Source of the DNA: Dictyophora rubrovolvata
Lineage: Eukaryota > Basidiomycota > Agaricomycetes > Phallales > Phallaceae
Length of the DNA: 64,000 nt
Reading direction: 5' to 3'
Assembly (NCBI GenBank): GCA_029959195.1
Contig: CP114124.1
Span: 682,001 to 746,000 of the forward strand
Shown piece after piece: positions 1 through 10,742 of this stretch; position 1 is the first letter of the stretch, and each line of letters opens with the position of its first letter. The notes beneath the pieces are model-generated. The model saw nothing but the letters and a program-made list of their open reading frames with translations. It searched no databases and was not told the origin of the DNA. Position numbers and translations under genes: made by a program.

Positions 1-139
1 TTCCCCCACCCTCCTCCTTACGAAATCAGCACCAGGACCCGCTCCACAGAGACTAGACGGCCTCAAACAAAATATCTTCATAGTTTTTCCGATTGTATAT
101 ATAGCTACGACATTTAGCTTTTATCTTTGGATCGTTACA
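1..139 (+). mobile_element. Partial F element (F3), ORF-bearing LTR family, cut by window edge
   Basis: The reverse complement matches the start of F1 (45922 onward), ending in the same TGTAACGATCC terminus, with only scattered differences. It abuts an A-type LTR at 140, so it is a separate insertion into an A LTR at a different site from F1. Orientation is opposite to F1 and F2. The part that would carry the two reading frames lies left of the window. Confidence 0.8.
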
Positions 140-349
140 GTGCCAGTCCTGGACTTTTAGCCAGGGCCTAGGCCATGGCTCTGATGGGAATGGGCACTCA
201 GCGCCCGTTGAAGGGAAAAATGGGAATATGAAAGGAGAGGGGAAAGCAAGAAATGAAATGAAATACGATAAATATGGAAGTGAATAAAATAAACCAGAAC
301 CGAAGATATACGGAGGAAAAGGAGGGGACAACGTTAGCATACCCTGACA
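140..349 (-). mobile_element. A-family LTR fragment (Ty3/gypsy), interrupted by F3
   Basis: Matches the U3-side half of the A LTR (full length about 407 bp, ends TGTCAGGG and CCCTGACA) in reverse orientation, including the GGCCTAGGCC block. The other half would lie beyond F3. Bases 350-435 after it are a short repeat also found inverted near 21153-21235 in the spacer. Confidence 0.75.
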
Positions 350-435
350 GTGAGGGCACAACTCAAGAGCAAGTTGAAACCTACCATTTATCTCTTGTGC
401 TAACCTCGCCAGACTTCGTACATGCGTTCCAGCAT

Positions 436-1287
436 GTAACATTAAGTACTGATACTTGGGTATTGACAATGCTTGTATAGATGTTAATAATTGTATTCAA
501 GAACAATACAAATGTCACCGGGGGTGTAGAGCGCGACCTCAACCTGAGTGGGTTGTGTCATGACAGTCCTCTTAAAGATTAGCTCTACTAGTCTTCATGA
601 TTGTTGGGATCTTCAAGTCTTCTTTGGATGTACCCGAGATGAAGCTCTAGAAAGTCTAGGACAATCTGGAAGAAGAGATCGTCGACAAGGAAACAGAAAA
701 AGAGGAGGTTGAAGAAGTAACAAATCCAATGCTGGAACGGCATTGTTTCAGGAAGCGGTTTAGATGAGAAACACTTTGCAATGGTGGAATCGTATAAAGG
801 AAAGAAGACTCTATTGAGATATTGAACTAGGTTTGATATTAAGTCTGAAGAAGAGTCTAGCTACGATGTATAGAATGGTTTATATACATGTACATATGCT
901 AGATGTTTGGATCTCAGTTCAAAATAGATAATGAACTTAAGAACATATACAAGTCATAACAATTCATGAGTATCATAAGTATATGCAGGGTCAATTTGCC
1001 ATGTGGCAAGAACAAAGGAAATTCCTATGACAACTCATGGTCGTCATAGATGATCTCATGTGTGGTTAGGGACTAGAATATAGATCTAAGGTCTATCCGC
1101 GGCTTACTGTAAGTCCTAGGAAGACAACAGCATCTAGGATATGGTAGAATGGCAATGAAGTCTGGTGAGACTTCCGATCATGGCATCTGTGAAGCAATAT
1201 TAATAAGATGCAGATAAAATACAATAATAATAGGTAATATTGTTATTAATTCGTATTACTAAAGTGTCATGAATTCGGGTCATGACA
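436..1287 (+). mobile_element. B-family LTR, near full length (about 850 bp)
   Basis: Starts near a degraded TGTTAAGTACTG and ends in a CATGACA shared with the B LTRs at 16333-16966 and 26297-26930. It contains the conserved B block around GAGTGGGTTGTGTCATGACAG. It is the longest B copy in the window; the others have internal deletions. No matching target duplication was seen. Confidence 0.7.
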
Positions 1288-1576
1288 CTTGGCTTTAGCT
1301 TATATATTGTCATGTATCTGACTATCCCGTCTACAAAAACAATATAAAAATAAGTAAATCATTATTTCTTTAATTCTTTCTCATTTTTCTTTATTTCACC
1401 TCGATTTGTACTAGTATGACATCATAGATACAGTAGTTTAGCCTCTCTAGAATGTATTTCCCGTGACCTATTGTGAGGCGGCTATCTCTTCTGTAGATAG
1501 TCGTCATCATAATTGAAATAAAATCTGATGAATGAAGGTGACTGAAAGTCTCAAGACTAATCTGAGAGGATAAAAC
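1288..1576. other. Unassigned AT-rich sequence left of the inverted repeat
   Basis: No gene, LTR end or RNA structure recognised here. It lies just outside the visible left arm. If the right arm resumes beyond the H insertion, this stretch should have a counterpart there. Confidence 0.4.
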
Positions 1577-2036
1577 GATGCTAATCTATTAATCAAATGT
1601 AAGCTTAAATACACATAGGACTTGTGGACAATAAACAAGGCTGAGGAAATAAAGGAAGAAAAGAAAGAAAGAAAGATGGACATAAAGGAAATGGGGACAT
1701 AAAAGAGTGTCCATAAGGACAAATGAATGATGGATGTGGACAAAGATACTAAGATATACTCTGACGGGTGCTAGCAAGCCATGCGAAGGGAGCTACACTC
1801 CCTTACACTATATAAGTCGCAGAATCTCTTTATAAGTAGATAGCTTTTAATATATTACAATCTTGATCAACTGTTCTCAGAATTCTTCTCGGTAATTAAC
1901 TCTTTTCTAATCTATAACTCAACTTGTGGATCTTGTCTATTAAGTCATAATCTGATTTTATCTTGTTCTCAAACCTCTCAACTTTGACAACAAGCCTTTG
2001 ATTATTGAATTTGACATTTATTCTTGCTTTAGTCTC
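1577..2036. repeat. M repeat, unclassified LTR-like sequence
   Basis: Dispersed-looking AT-rich sequence without coding potential, matched in the right arm at 41718-42113 and 44160-44232, where a later LTR nest splits it. It contains a TATATAAG near 1809. Family not recognised. Confidence 0.45.
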
Positions 2037-2330
2037 TGTTAGGGCAACTCAGGGCACACACCTAGAGGAGGGAAAACCTAAGAGAAAAAGCTTAGGGATC
2101 CTCCTCTAGGGAAAATGACTACATATATATGAGTACAGGTGCTCGGTTGATCCCCATGGGATCTGTAGTGATAATGAATGAAAACAAGAGAACGAGTTGA
2201 AAATGAGAAATAGTCAGAAATAAAGAGAATGAGAAAATGAGAAAAGACAGAATAAACGCAGAGAGAGTGTGAATACGGAAAACAGAAAGAGTAAATGATA
2301 CATCGCTAAGTGTCGCTAGCATACAGTCAT
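2037..2330. mobile_element. L-family LTR
   Basis: Begins TGTTAGGGCAACTCAGGGC and carries the family hairpin, CCTAGAGGAGGG pairing with CCTCCTCTAGGG, followed by the GATCCCCATGGGATC palindrome. The distal end is slightly shorter than in the right-arm copy (41370-41717), which also has an additional hairpin half. Confidence 0.7.
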
Positions 2331-2440
2331 GTCAATATTTAATTAATTCAAGCTTCTTTAATCTACCTACATACATCAACTAGCTAACCGGCAGACACCT
2401 TACATATGTTGTGCCCACTCCAATAGGTCTGAAATGTTCT

Positions 2441-2538
2441 GTTATGTATGGTGGCCCGAGGCTATTCCAGATAGTTCTGAAGAAGTCCGGACCACTGGGG
2501 ATGATGGATGACAGAGTATGGAAGCATGGGGTGAGGGT
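2441..2538. mobile_element. C-family LTR terminal fragment
   Basis: Starts TGTTATGTATGGTGGCCCG, the terminus of C LTRs such as 48596-49255, and runs into the I-family LTR at 2539. In the right arm an A-family solo LTR has inserted within the counterpart of this fragment. Confidence 0.65.
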
Positions 2539-2780
2539 GTAATGTTTCATTACAGATATCATAGCCCAGTTCTTACAGGTTCACAGACTAACAGTGAAAA
2601 ACTGTATATTCACAGGTAAACAGTAAGAAAGGCTGCCAGTGCCTTTACATAGTGTACAGCACCTACATACTATTACATAACATTCTACATAGTGCATGTG
2701 CTAAGTCGCACATCATAGTATAATGGACTTATGCCTAAGTCCATAGAGTAGGCATCCACTGTAGAAGCGGAACTGTTACA
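2539..2780 (-). mobile_element. I-family LTR (about 242 bp)
   Basis: Bounded by TGTAATG and a GTTACA end, with copies at 10059-10324 and the mirrored positions. At 10059 the same LTR sits beside a remnant related to the 3' reading frame of element H, so I is probably the LTR of an H-related gypsy family. Confidence 0.6.
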
Positions 2781-3115
2781 TTTGGGGAGTTGCCCAATAA
2801 GGAACAAGCAGAGTTTCAGGAAGTTAAGCGAGGTTATGTACGCACTAAGCGGGCATAACAAAACCCTACAATGTCTCCAGTGCTGCTTGGTGCAGGGAAT
2901 TAGGCACAAATACCTCAACTCATCCGTAATTATGCTGCAGATTTTCTCATGTCTTAATTAATATTTGCCTTCACTCATATAATCTCGTAGCATGAGCACA
3001 TCATACAAAGAAAGCATTGTAGTTACGAACTTAGGATATTATAATGCCTAACGGTAAGTACATATTTAAGGTAATGACACTTCGAGCAGCATGAACACCT
3101 CACATGCAGTCCCCG
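2781..3115. other. Intergenic stretch downstream of RAD54
   Basis: Bases 2785-2870 are a short repeat also present in the spacer near 22287-22370. The rest is probably RAD54 3' flank. No gene or terminator motif recognised. Confidence 0.4.
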
Positions 3116-6100
3116 TCAATGACTGATATACTGAAATACGAAAGAAATATGCGGCAGTCCAACCTCGGCTCTCAGCAAATCATCATGATTATCCTTCAAT
3201 TCCGCATTCGTAAAATGATTCCACCTAACGTCAAAAATGAATATCAATACTTGAAATGAGGCCCCCAGTCCAAAATTCCACTTACGTGCTCGCATCACCA
3301 TAAAGCAACGCCGGAGCCTTCATAAACTGTTTCCCATCCTTACACCTCTTACACTTGAAAGTGTCATGCGTCTCACTGAGTGTGTTCTCCTTGAACAGAA
3401 ACAGCCGCCTTAACTCGTCAAGCGAAAAATGTCGTTCCGCATCTTGCTTTTCGTCTACTACGCAAGATGAAAGTGCTTGTTTCGAAGCTTGTCGCTGGAA
3501 TATCTTTTCTTCGATTGTGCCCGTGGCGATAAAGCGATATACAAAACCTAGGTAGAATAAGTAATTACTTGGAAGAAAAAAATCATTTTCGTTTTCCATT
3601 ATGATAGTACTTACATTCCTTCTTTTGACCATCACGCCATACACGAGCCAGAGCTTGTTGATCCGCGGCTGGATTCCAATCTACCAAAATATCAACAACA
3701 CAATTGTTATTTATGATTGAAAAGCACCCACCAGGATCAAACAAAATCAACCGATTTGCACCAATAAGGTTAATCCCACACCCTCCGGCTTTACTACTCA
3801 ACAAAAACACAAATTCACCCCTAGTCGGATCGTTAAATTGGTCCACATATTTCTGGCGTTTGGTTATAGCCATGGAACCATCCAGCCGGAAGTATCCATA
3901 TCTTGAAGTAAAAAAACAAAGTCATCAGTTTGCCAATTAATGTCCAAGATGACAACTTGCTTCTTAACTCTAAGCATTTTCTCAAACACATCCAGCGTTT
4001 GTGTATAATTACTGATCAAAACAATCTTATCATTCGTTTCCGTCTTGATCCTATGCAGAAACCTTTCCGATAAAAAGTTTCGATCAGTATTAACTCCAGA
4101 GACAATAACATCATTAAACCTACCTCTCCAAAACAACAAACTTCCCACTCCATTCACAATGAGCACCAATACCATCCCCTCTAGAACCGATATAAGCCGC
4201 GCGTTCTTTAGGTCCAACAAAACCCGGCGGAATCATGGGATCAGATCCTTTAAGATCGCTCGGTAAATCGAGTAATTCAGGATGGTTGCATAGTTTCTTA
4301 AGTACGTTAATGGCTTTTAACGGTTGCGACTCTTTACCTCGCAGTAGTGCCTTTATCTCTGGAGAAGTGATGAACAAGCGGTAGAGGTTCAGTTGAAGTT
4401 CGGATAGGCCACAGAACACCACCTGTTCGTATTTGACGGGTACTTTGGGAATGAATTTTTTGGAAGGGTAAATCAGTGATTTAATGTAGATAAGGGGGGA
4501 AAATTCAACACGTACAGTATTTACTTAACAAATCATTTGTCCGGCGAATTATAAACTTCGTAACAAGACCTGTCATTTCCTGTAACTTCTCTTGACACAG
4601 CTGTTTGTCACGGTCTGTAGCATCGGCATCTCTACCGCGCATAATAGCGTTCTCAAAGTTTTTACGAAATTCGGCACGGGTGCCCAAGAAATTAGGATTG
4701 GCGAAGTTGAGAAGGGAGAAGTATTCTGAAAGATCGTTCTGAATACATCCCCCCCAAAAACAATCAACATTCCTTCACCAATAAACGCAGTAGGTACATA
4801 CTTGGATTGGCGTTCCGGAGAGAATCACCCGACGTTTTACGTTCAGACTTGTCAAGGTTGTAAATGTTAATGATTCTGAGAATAGTACAGTCATAGCACC
4901 GTCAGGAATAAGAAGCAAATGATGAAAAACGCACCGCCATTCTTTAGTCTATGTCCCTCATCGCACAGTAACAACCCAATTTCAACACCAGCCAAGTACG
5001 GCTGCAGCGTTCGTAATGACTCGTAGGATACAATTAGTACTGTAGAAATGAGTGAGTGAACTTAACATGACAAGGTTCAAACAAATTTATACCTGGCAAA
5101 GTTACGTTTCTGCCAGTAGCAGATGCCCACCGTTGAACGCGCTCAACCGTATCCGCCTTAGTACCTTTCCCATCTAACGCTAAGGAAGGAACTGTATCCT
5201 TTCCTAGCCATTTATCTGTTTATACAAAAGATTTAGCATTAAACATGTTTACAAAGAATAACATGAACCCACCAAATTCATTCGCCCAGTTACGAACAAG
5301 ACTACTCGGACAAACGACGATACATTTCTCAATAGAAGGTTTCCCAGCTCGAGGAGATTGTTTCAGAAGAGTCCATAGGAGGGCTATACATTGCAATGTT
5401 TTGCCCAAACCCATTTCATCCGCCATGATGCAGCCGTATTGGTTTTCAACTGTCATCCCAGTTGCACAGCGATACAAAAACTAAAAATAGGTTAAAACGC
5501 AGGCGAAAATGTGATTTTTACAATAACGACACAGACCTTCACACCCTCGATCTGATGCGGCCTTAAAACCTTAGAAAGCCTAGGATCAATAACAACAGGA
5601 ACCTTCGGTTGTGCCTTCGCCTTCTGTACATTCTCTCCCAACAACGTCCTCAAACTCTTATGAGGATTAAACATCCCCTCGGTCTTCATCCTCGCCTCTT
5701 CCTCGGCCTTCACTTTCTCCTCCTCCTTAAGCCTCTCAACTCTCTCCTCATCCGTCTCCCTATAATCAATAGTGGGGTCATACAAAACGATAGCATGGTC
5801 TTGCATGGGATCGTGCAACGGGCGCGGTGGTATTGACGAAGGAGTGCGAATTCCTAACGATACATTGGTTGGAAGAACAGTGACTATTTCGCCTGCTTTA
5901 GAACGCATTTGGGGGATGGAGAATCTGGCGGTCATAACGACCTGCGATGGTTTAGGTTGATACACGGGGTACGATTTGCTAAAATTTAATATCCTATTTT
6001 CTTCGACACAATAATCATCATCGCCATCATCTTCTGTTTTTTCCTTTCGTTTCTGTTTTTGCGTTTTCCGCCTTCCTTCATTATCCTCATCCGATCCGTC

Positions 6101-6256
6101 TTCGTCTTTGTAAGTTTCAACGCGTTTGCGTTTGCGCGCTGCACGTGGAAAAGACTTCGTGGCAAGTGTCGGAGGTTTGAACGGCTCGTGGAGACGGTTT
6201 CCTGCGGTAAAGTTGTCAACGACGACACCCCCAGTTGTAGCTGTACGGCGTAGCAT
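3116..6256 (-). CDS. RAD54: RAD54 DNA repair/recombination translocase (left-arm copy)
   Basis: Snf2-family ATPase that in known members partners with Rad51 in homologous recombination, remodelling D-loops and chromatin in the nucleus. Twelve exons splice into about 826 residues, normal for the family. Residues 1-240 are a basic/acidic N-terminal tail with KRKR-type nuclear signals. The helicase core follows: Walker A in DEMGLGKT (about 261-268), DEGH box (about 377-380), SGTPIQ, then the C-terminal RecA lobe with [16 protein letters not shown] and the [10 protein letters not shown] arginine-finger region. The end, FVFQYISH, is typical of RAD54. Introns are 51-73 nt; one looks GC-AG. The right-arm copy differs visibly at one residue (F versus S near residue 36). 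Transcribed divergently from the P-loop gene. The start is the first ATG before the conserved N-terminal tail. Confidence 0.95.
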
Positions 6257-6471
6257 TACAGGATTCGTCGGTTTGAGAGTATATGTAAAGCGGAGCGTCC
6301 GTCAGTCTCTCACAGAAGAAAAAACGCGACCATCATGATTTCATGTCACATGACCGAGTCCCCTGGTCACGTGATGTACCTGTTTATGTCAGTCCGGGAG
6401 GCGCGGGACGGATCAGGTTATTACCCAGGATTAGAGCGTGACTTTATCCAAACGACAGTGTCCTCATCCTC
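6257..6471. promoter_or_regulatory. Bidirectional promoter between RAD54 and the P-loop gene
   Basis: The 215 bp between two divergent start codons must hold both core promoters or 5' leaders. It contains a TCACATGA and, about 20 bp on, a palindromic TCACGTGA (E-box, CACGTG core), the kind of site bound by bHLH regulators. An ACGCGA near 6327 resembles fungal G1/S elements. The motifs persist in the right-arm copy (36795-37009). The regulatory role is inferred. Confidence 0.6.
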
Positions 6472-8676
6472 ATGTCGGAATTTGAGGAGCTCGCAGAAAA
6501 GAACGCAGGTAAGAAACTTTTTATTACCCTACGTCCATTCTCTCAGACACTTTAGATCTTCAGCGATGGATGTGGGATAAAAGAAGTCGGCAAAAGTGGG
6601 AGGAGGCAACTCCAGATGTTCAAGATTTCTACGAACGTTGGCGTAATTCTACTTCAACTGAGTTGGAACATGAAGTTTACATTGGTCAAATACCTTGTAT
6701 TGCTCGTATACCTGAACAATTCATCGTCAGGGAGGCTTATAAGACGATGTTTGATCATGTATGGCAGCGGGCGTTTGATGACCCAGGTACGGGAGTCGTA
6801 GTTACCGGCCAGCCTGGAATTGGTGAGTGGTATAGCTTCTTGCGGGGAGCTACATGTAATGACCCAGTCGTCCAGGAAAGACCTACTTCCTCTGGTATGC
6901 CCTCATTCGCTTGATCAAGAAACGTCAGCCAGTTGCTTTTGCCATCAACAATGATGTGTTTCTTTTCTACGACGGCCGTGTATCGTTCACAGCCGGGGAA
7001 ATCAACATATCTTTCCCTACTGGGAGACCAGTGACATATTCCAAAGAACACCGGCCGTTCTTATTTGTGCTCATCGATCACGACACCCCGACATCGGAAC
7101 CAAGCCATCGATTACATGCGGGAAAGGGTGTCTTCCCTATACAAGCATCATCCCCCAGCCCTGACCGCTTCAAAACGTGGGCCAAGGTCCGAAACGCTGC
7201 TTTGTGGGGTCTCCCCCTATGGGAAGAGACTGAGTTAAACAAAGCGTATGCATTTCATCATAGACCCATCTTTATCGCTGATCAAACATGACTAGGTTTC
7301 GCCTTCAGTTCATGTATGAGGAATTCAAAGAATCCCTGGAACCCCTCTTGACGTGCCCCAAGCGAAATGAGGACATCAAACCGGGATTGCGGGTAGCGCT
7401 AGACGTGTTAGCTCAGTGGAAAGAGAAGAAAGCGCGTCTCCTTCATGAACTTAAGATTGACGAAGGTTCTACTGAAGCCCCAATAGAAGTTGAAGAAGAG
7501 GAAGATAAGATATTCAAGGTCGATATGACGACGATTGATGGTGCCCTTAAGGTACTTGTTCACGCTGCAGTGCAACATACGGGTTCAATAGCGAGAGATG
7601 TGTTCGAAACCATCTTCCACCCACGGTCAGCTGACCAGAAACGGAACGAAGCCATCGCCTCCGTCACTTACGAGCACCTTCAAGAACTCAGCAAGGCGTT
7701 TCAAGCGAACACCGTCTTCCCCCACCATACAGTATCACACCACATCATAGCCGTCAATCCTATTACACCATCCGGGATCAACCCCAAATTTGCTTATCGA
7801 CGCATACGAGAAGACTGGACAATTGATTACCGAAGTGTCCAAATCGCTCGTGAGATGACCAAGAAACTCGAGAAGGAAAAAGATGAACGGCTCGTAGAAA
7901 CTTTCAAATTGTTTCGGAGTTCCCCGCAGTTGAGCACACTCGCGTCCTGGATCCACGAGCACATCGCAAACCGGGTCTTGTGCACCAACGCGCGACAAGA
8001 TCTTGTTCTCGTCAAGATGCGTGGTGATCTGTCGGTTGATGCTCCCGTCCTGGACATCGACTTTCAGAAGGATACTGCAGGAGAGCGCTCACAGCTTCCT
8101 GGTGGTGATCGGAACCTGGTAACTTTCCAAGCCGAAGGATTTACGAATCTCACAGACAAGGCATATTATGTTCCAGAAAGGTCAAACTTCCCCCTTTTTG
8201 ATTCATTTCTTGTTGAACGACGAACACCTGACGACATGGGATTAATCCTGTGGGTGTTCCAAATGTCGACCTCCCCCACGCACGGTGGATCCCGTGAAGG
8301 TTACGCATCCATCCGAAGGATAGTCAAGTCTCTTAAGAGCTCCTTCGGAACCATCGAGATGAACGCCGAAGATGGAAAGGTAAAGATGTATCAATGCTAA
8401 ACAAGAAACGTAGACTGACTAAAAGCGCAGAAAATTAAGATGCAAAAACGGGAAGTCAAGATCACCGTTAACTATGTCTACGTGACGCCACGGGAGGAAG
8501 ACCACACCCAATATCAGTGGCGTTGTCCTGGTGGGTGGAACAAGCACACAACTCTTCACGATCATCGTGGGGAATTTTACTGTTTGCGAATTCCAATTCC
8601 CGTATGTGGTCCTGTATCATTTCTCTCTTAATCCTACTAAGCAATTCGTGCTTTATAGGCGGGGATTGTCAAGTGA
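6472..8676 (+). CDS. P-loop NTPase resembling RHS/Crinkler-type proteins (left-arm copy)
   Basis: Six exons (6472-6508, 6547-6822, 6876-7245, 7296-8379, 8431-8601, 8659-8676), all GT-AG, give 651 residues. An N-terminal segment (about 1-95) rich in W and charged residues leads to a Walker A, GQPGIGKT (about 100-107), followed by FLWYALIRLI. This combination is typical of large P-loop families in mushroom genomes related to RHS/Crinkler NTPases. Residues after about 230 form a long helical, lysine/glutamate-rich region of unknown role. No signal peptide or membrane segment is seen. The exact function is unknown. The tiny last exon ends inside a copia-type LTR that starts at 8667, so the original C-terminus may have been replaced. 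Exons 3 and 4 differ from the right-arm copy in tight clusters, while the rest is nearly unchanged. Confidence 0.8.
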
Positions 8677-9344
8677 AGAACTCCTGCTAGCATAGCTCCC
8701 TAGCGCCCGTCCCTAGGATTGTAACTTTTTTTTATTTGTGCCATTGTCTCACCAATCTGTATTATCGCATGTTGGGCGCTAACGCTTAGGAAACACGATT
8801 AGTCATGACTCGAATGTCTCGCCACTGAGTGTTTTTTACTCTTATTCACGCATGAGCTTTTTTAACTCAGCAGGACATTTATTTTTGTATATAAAGCTTT
8901 ATTTCTTTATTTGTAATACAGTTCTCTTTTTGCTCCAAATGTTATTCAGCAACAAGGTTACCGGCCCTGTCAAGTCATATCTAAGTCAACACTTTAATAT
9001 CTATTCATTCTCACAATGTTGACCTCACTTTTCAAAATCAAAATCTGGGAACTTACCAGTGACAATTATTATGGGTGGTGTGAGAAGATGAGGCTTTTTT
9101 TGATTGAAGAAGACATCAATCTCTGGAAGCATGTTACTGGAGAGATCCCCAAGCCAGTACCACTTATGCTGAGTTTACTGACAGATGACGAACAGAAGAA
9201 ACTCCAAAAGTGGAAGGACACTGATGAAAGAGCCAGAGCTGCCATTTTGCTTTGAGTTGCTGATTCTCATTTGGCCTATGGACATGGGAAGGAGACTGTG
9301 AAGGAAGTGTGTGTAACAGTTCCACTGATACAGCAGAGACACAC
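8667..9344 (+). mobile_element. Ty1/copia remnant: LTR plus start of gag
   Basis: An LTR-like unit (8667-8954) begins TGTCAAG, contains TATATAAAGC near 8897 and ends GCAACA. A short gag-like reading frame (9016-9255) has the NYYGWCEKMRLFL pattern of copia-type gag N-termini. The element is a broken fragment; the rest is replaced by an L LTR at 9345. Mirrored at 33919-34596. Confidence 0.7.
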
Positions 9345-9589
9345 TGTTAGGACAACTCAGTAGGGAAAACAACTACATATATGTGAGTACAGGCACTCGG
9401 TTGATCCCCATGGGATCCACAGTGATAACAAGAATTCAGTTGAAGACTGAATTTGAGAGAATAAGTTGAAAACAAGAATTGAATGGAAATGAAGTAAATG
9501 AGAAAATAAGCAAAATGGAACAAATGCAAAAGGAATGTGAATACAAGAAAACAGAAAAAGAGAATGATATACTGCTAAGTGTTGCTAGC
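9345..9589. mobile_element. L-family LTR variant lacking the hairpin
   Basis: Begins TGTTAGGACAACTCAG and keeps the GATCCCCATGGGATC block and the AT-rich tail ending GTTGCTAGC. The CCTAGAGG hairpin seen in other L copies is absent. It may be a deleted or older copy. Confidence 0.6.
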
Positions 9590-9815
9590 TGTTAAGTATT
9601 GATACTCAGGTATCAATGATGCTTGTATGGATGTTAATAATCATATTGAAGAACTGTATAAACATCACCAGGAGCATAGAGCACAACCTCAACCTGAGTG
9701 GGTTGTGTCATGACAGTCCTCTTCAACAATTAGCTCTACTAATCCTTTCAATGTTCAGGACCTTCGAGCCTTCTTTGGATATAGCCAAGATGAAGCTCTA
9801 GGAAGTCCAGAACAA
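9590..9815 (+). mobile_element. B-family LTR 5' fragment
   Basis: Starts TGTTAAGTATTGATACTC and matches the first quarter of the B LTR at 436-1287, including the GAGTGGGTTGTGTCATGACAG block. Truncated where D-like sequence begins. Confidence 0.65.
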
Positions 9816-10058
9816 TGTAAGGTATTTGTTTTAGCTTTAGAATAGGTTTAGCTCCTAATAAAATATAATGGAGTTTTGTTTAGGGATTGTTTAGCAACTA
9901 AAAGTCCTGTTATTGAAGGTGAGACTCTTGAAGGAAGATTTGAACTTAATTCTTAAGTTCAAATCAGTAGAGATAGATAGGAACTTATTACTAAGTCCTT
10001 GGGAATAGAAAAAGATAAGAGGAGAAAGACCAATTTGATTGGTAAGCACTTTAGTGCC
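9816..10058 (-). mobile_element. D-family LTR fragment
   Basis: Matches the part of the D LTR beside the internal region (compare 49328 onward), diverged, and stops near GATTGGTAAGCACTTTAG. An older relative of element D. Confidence 0.7.
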
Positions 10059-10742
10059 ATAACATTTCGTTACAGATAATATAGCCCAGCTCTTATGGGT
10101 TCACAAGTTAACAGTGGAAAACTGTATATTCACAGGTAAATGGTAAGAAAGGCTACCAGTGCCTTTACTGCCTAGCAGTATTTACACGGTGTACAGCGCC
10201 TACATACATACTATTACATAATTGTGCTACATAGCGCACATGCTAAGTCATGCATCATAGTATAATATGGACTTATGCCTAAGTCCATAGGATATGCATC
10301 TGCTATGAAAGTGGAACCGTTACAGTGGGCTGAGTGCTGTGCCACATTGCGGCAGTCATATTGCTCTGAGTTCTATCATGCCATCGCGCAAGGAGAGGTC
10401 CAAGTTGATTTTCAATAAATCAAGTGGTGGCACCATTGTAGTGTAATGCCTTCAGCACATCTTTGTCAGATGGTGGCGAGTCTTTACTAAAGGCATATGT
10501 CTTTCAATACCCACTTAGGATAGAGTGGGTCACCGTGGCTGCCTTGTCAGTGTTGATTCCGGTGATATCGTGCCACCAGGACAATCCCAGTTCATGTCAA
10601 GATCCAGATCTGCTGATAAACCCGCTGATCTGATATTACTCTGAATTATGACTCTGAAGATTATGAAACTTATGTCACATCTGTTATGATTATGTTTCCT
10701 CCAAAATAATCTGTTAAACCCGAATTACCTGAATTAGAATAC
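10059..10742 (-). mobile_element. H-related gypsy remnant: I LTR plus 3' reading-frame fragment
   Basis: The I LTR (10059-10324) is followed by 10325-10742, which resembles the 3' internal part of element H near 44940-45010 (for example GTGGCACCATT with similar surroundings) in the same orientation. It is a broken 3' end of an H-like element, cut off by the 3' LTR of element E. Confidence 0.6.

Noticed and set aside
53-469. 138-residue minus-strand frame at the left edge
   Set aside because: It reads across the F3, A LTR and flanking-repeat boundaries, so it is an accident of adjacent LTRs.
5609-6338. Plus-strand frames opposite RAD54 exon 1
   Set aside because: The minus strand is clearly RAD54 coding sequence; these are antisense shadows.
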